Source: Sphingobacteriaceae bacterium
GTDB lineage: Bacteria > Bacteroidota > Bacteroidia > B-17B0 > Aurantibacillaceae
Length of the DNA: 23,652 nt
Assembly (NCBI GenBank): GCA_023251695.1
Contig: JAHEYE010000030.1
Location: 2,500-26,151 of the forward strand
Direction: 5' to 3'
Positions within the stretch are counted from its first letter, which is position 1; every line of letters begins with the position of its first letter. The notes under the pieces are model-generated. The model saw nothing but the letters and a program-made list of their open reading frames with translations. It was not told where the DNA came from and searched no databases. Below are positions 23,640 through 23,652 of this stretch, piece by piece. Both the position numbers and the translations under genes were made by a program.

Positions 23640-23652
23640 AGATAATTTGAAA

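Overview
The window (about 23.7 kb, AT-rich) comes from a chromosome of a free-living Bacteroidota bacterium, probably near Flavobacteriales. The main clues are two proteins with type IX secretion (T9SS) C-terminal sorting domains, a small THX-type 30S protein, DUF983 and DUF3820 proteins, an S41 C-terminal processing protease, a TPR/SpoIIE-phosphatase sensor, AT-rich leaders with few Shine-Dalgarno sites, and short palindromic intergenic repeats. The lineage below phylum is inference. I see no IS element, prophage, CRISPR array, rRNA or tRNA.

Left part (1-6.2 kb): a repeat plus terminator, a T9SS-exported adhesin-like protein, an OmpA-domain envelope protein, a second copy of the same repeat and a terminator. 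The THX ribosomal gene then diverges from rnpA, and rnpA is followed by an 11-codon leader ORF overlapping an S41 protease. holA converges on the protease gene.

Middle (6.2-14.9 kb): a minus-strand run deoC - aldehyde dehydrogenase - holA. DeoC releases acetaldehyde, which the dehydrogenase could oxidise. Divergent from deoC, only 24 bp away, is cysC (APS kinase), followed by a FemAB/GNAT-like acyltransferase and a secreted protein with seven DFDPG/SBBP repeats. A second minus-strand run follows: TauE/SafE exporter - metallo-beta-lactamase/double-rhodanese protein - DUF983, a probable sulfur-handling unit.

Right part (15.0-23.6 kb): a truncated sensor N-terminus overlaps a TPR-transmembrane-SpoIIE phosphatase, which is followed tightly by a Rieske oxygenase and an APC permease (ATGA overlap), then a two-domain lipase-like hydrolase. 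On the minus strand a ChbG/YdjC deacetylase, a DUF3820 protein and a secreted transglutaminase-fold protein form a tight operon.

Most genes are ordinary. The most unusual features are: (i) three genes whose conserved N-termini have no ATG, GTG or TTG available (rnpA, tauE, TPR-SpoIIE), suggesting CTG/ATT starts or base errors; (ii) the ATTAA junction where a sensor fragment meets the signal peptide of the phosphatase; (iii) three tail-to-tail gene pairs whose stop codons touch or nearly touch; (iv) three kinds of palindromic or tandem intergenic repeat. I did not find a clear new defence or mobile system.
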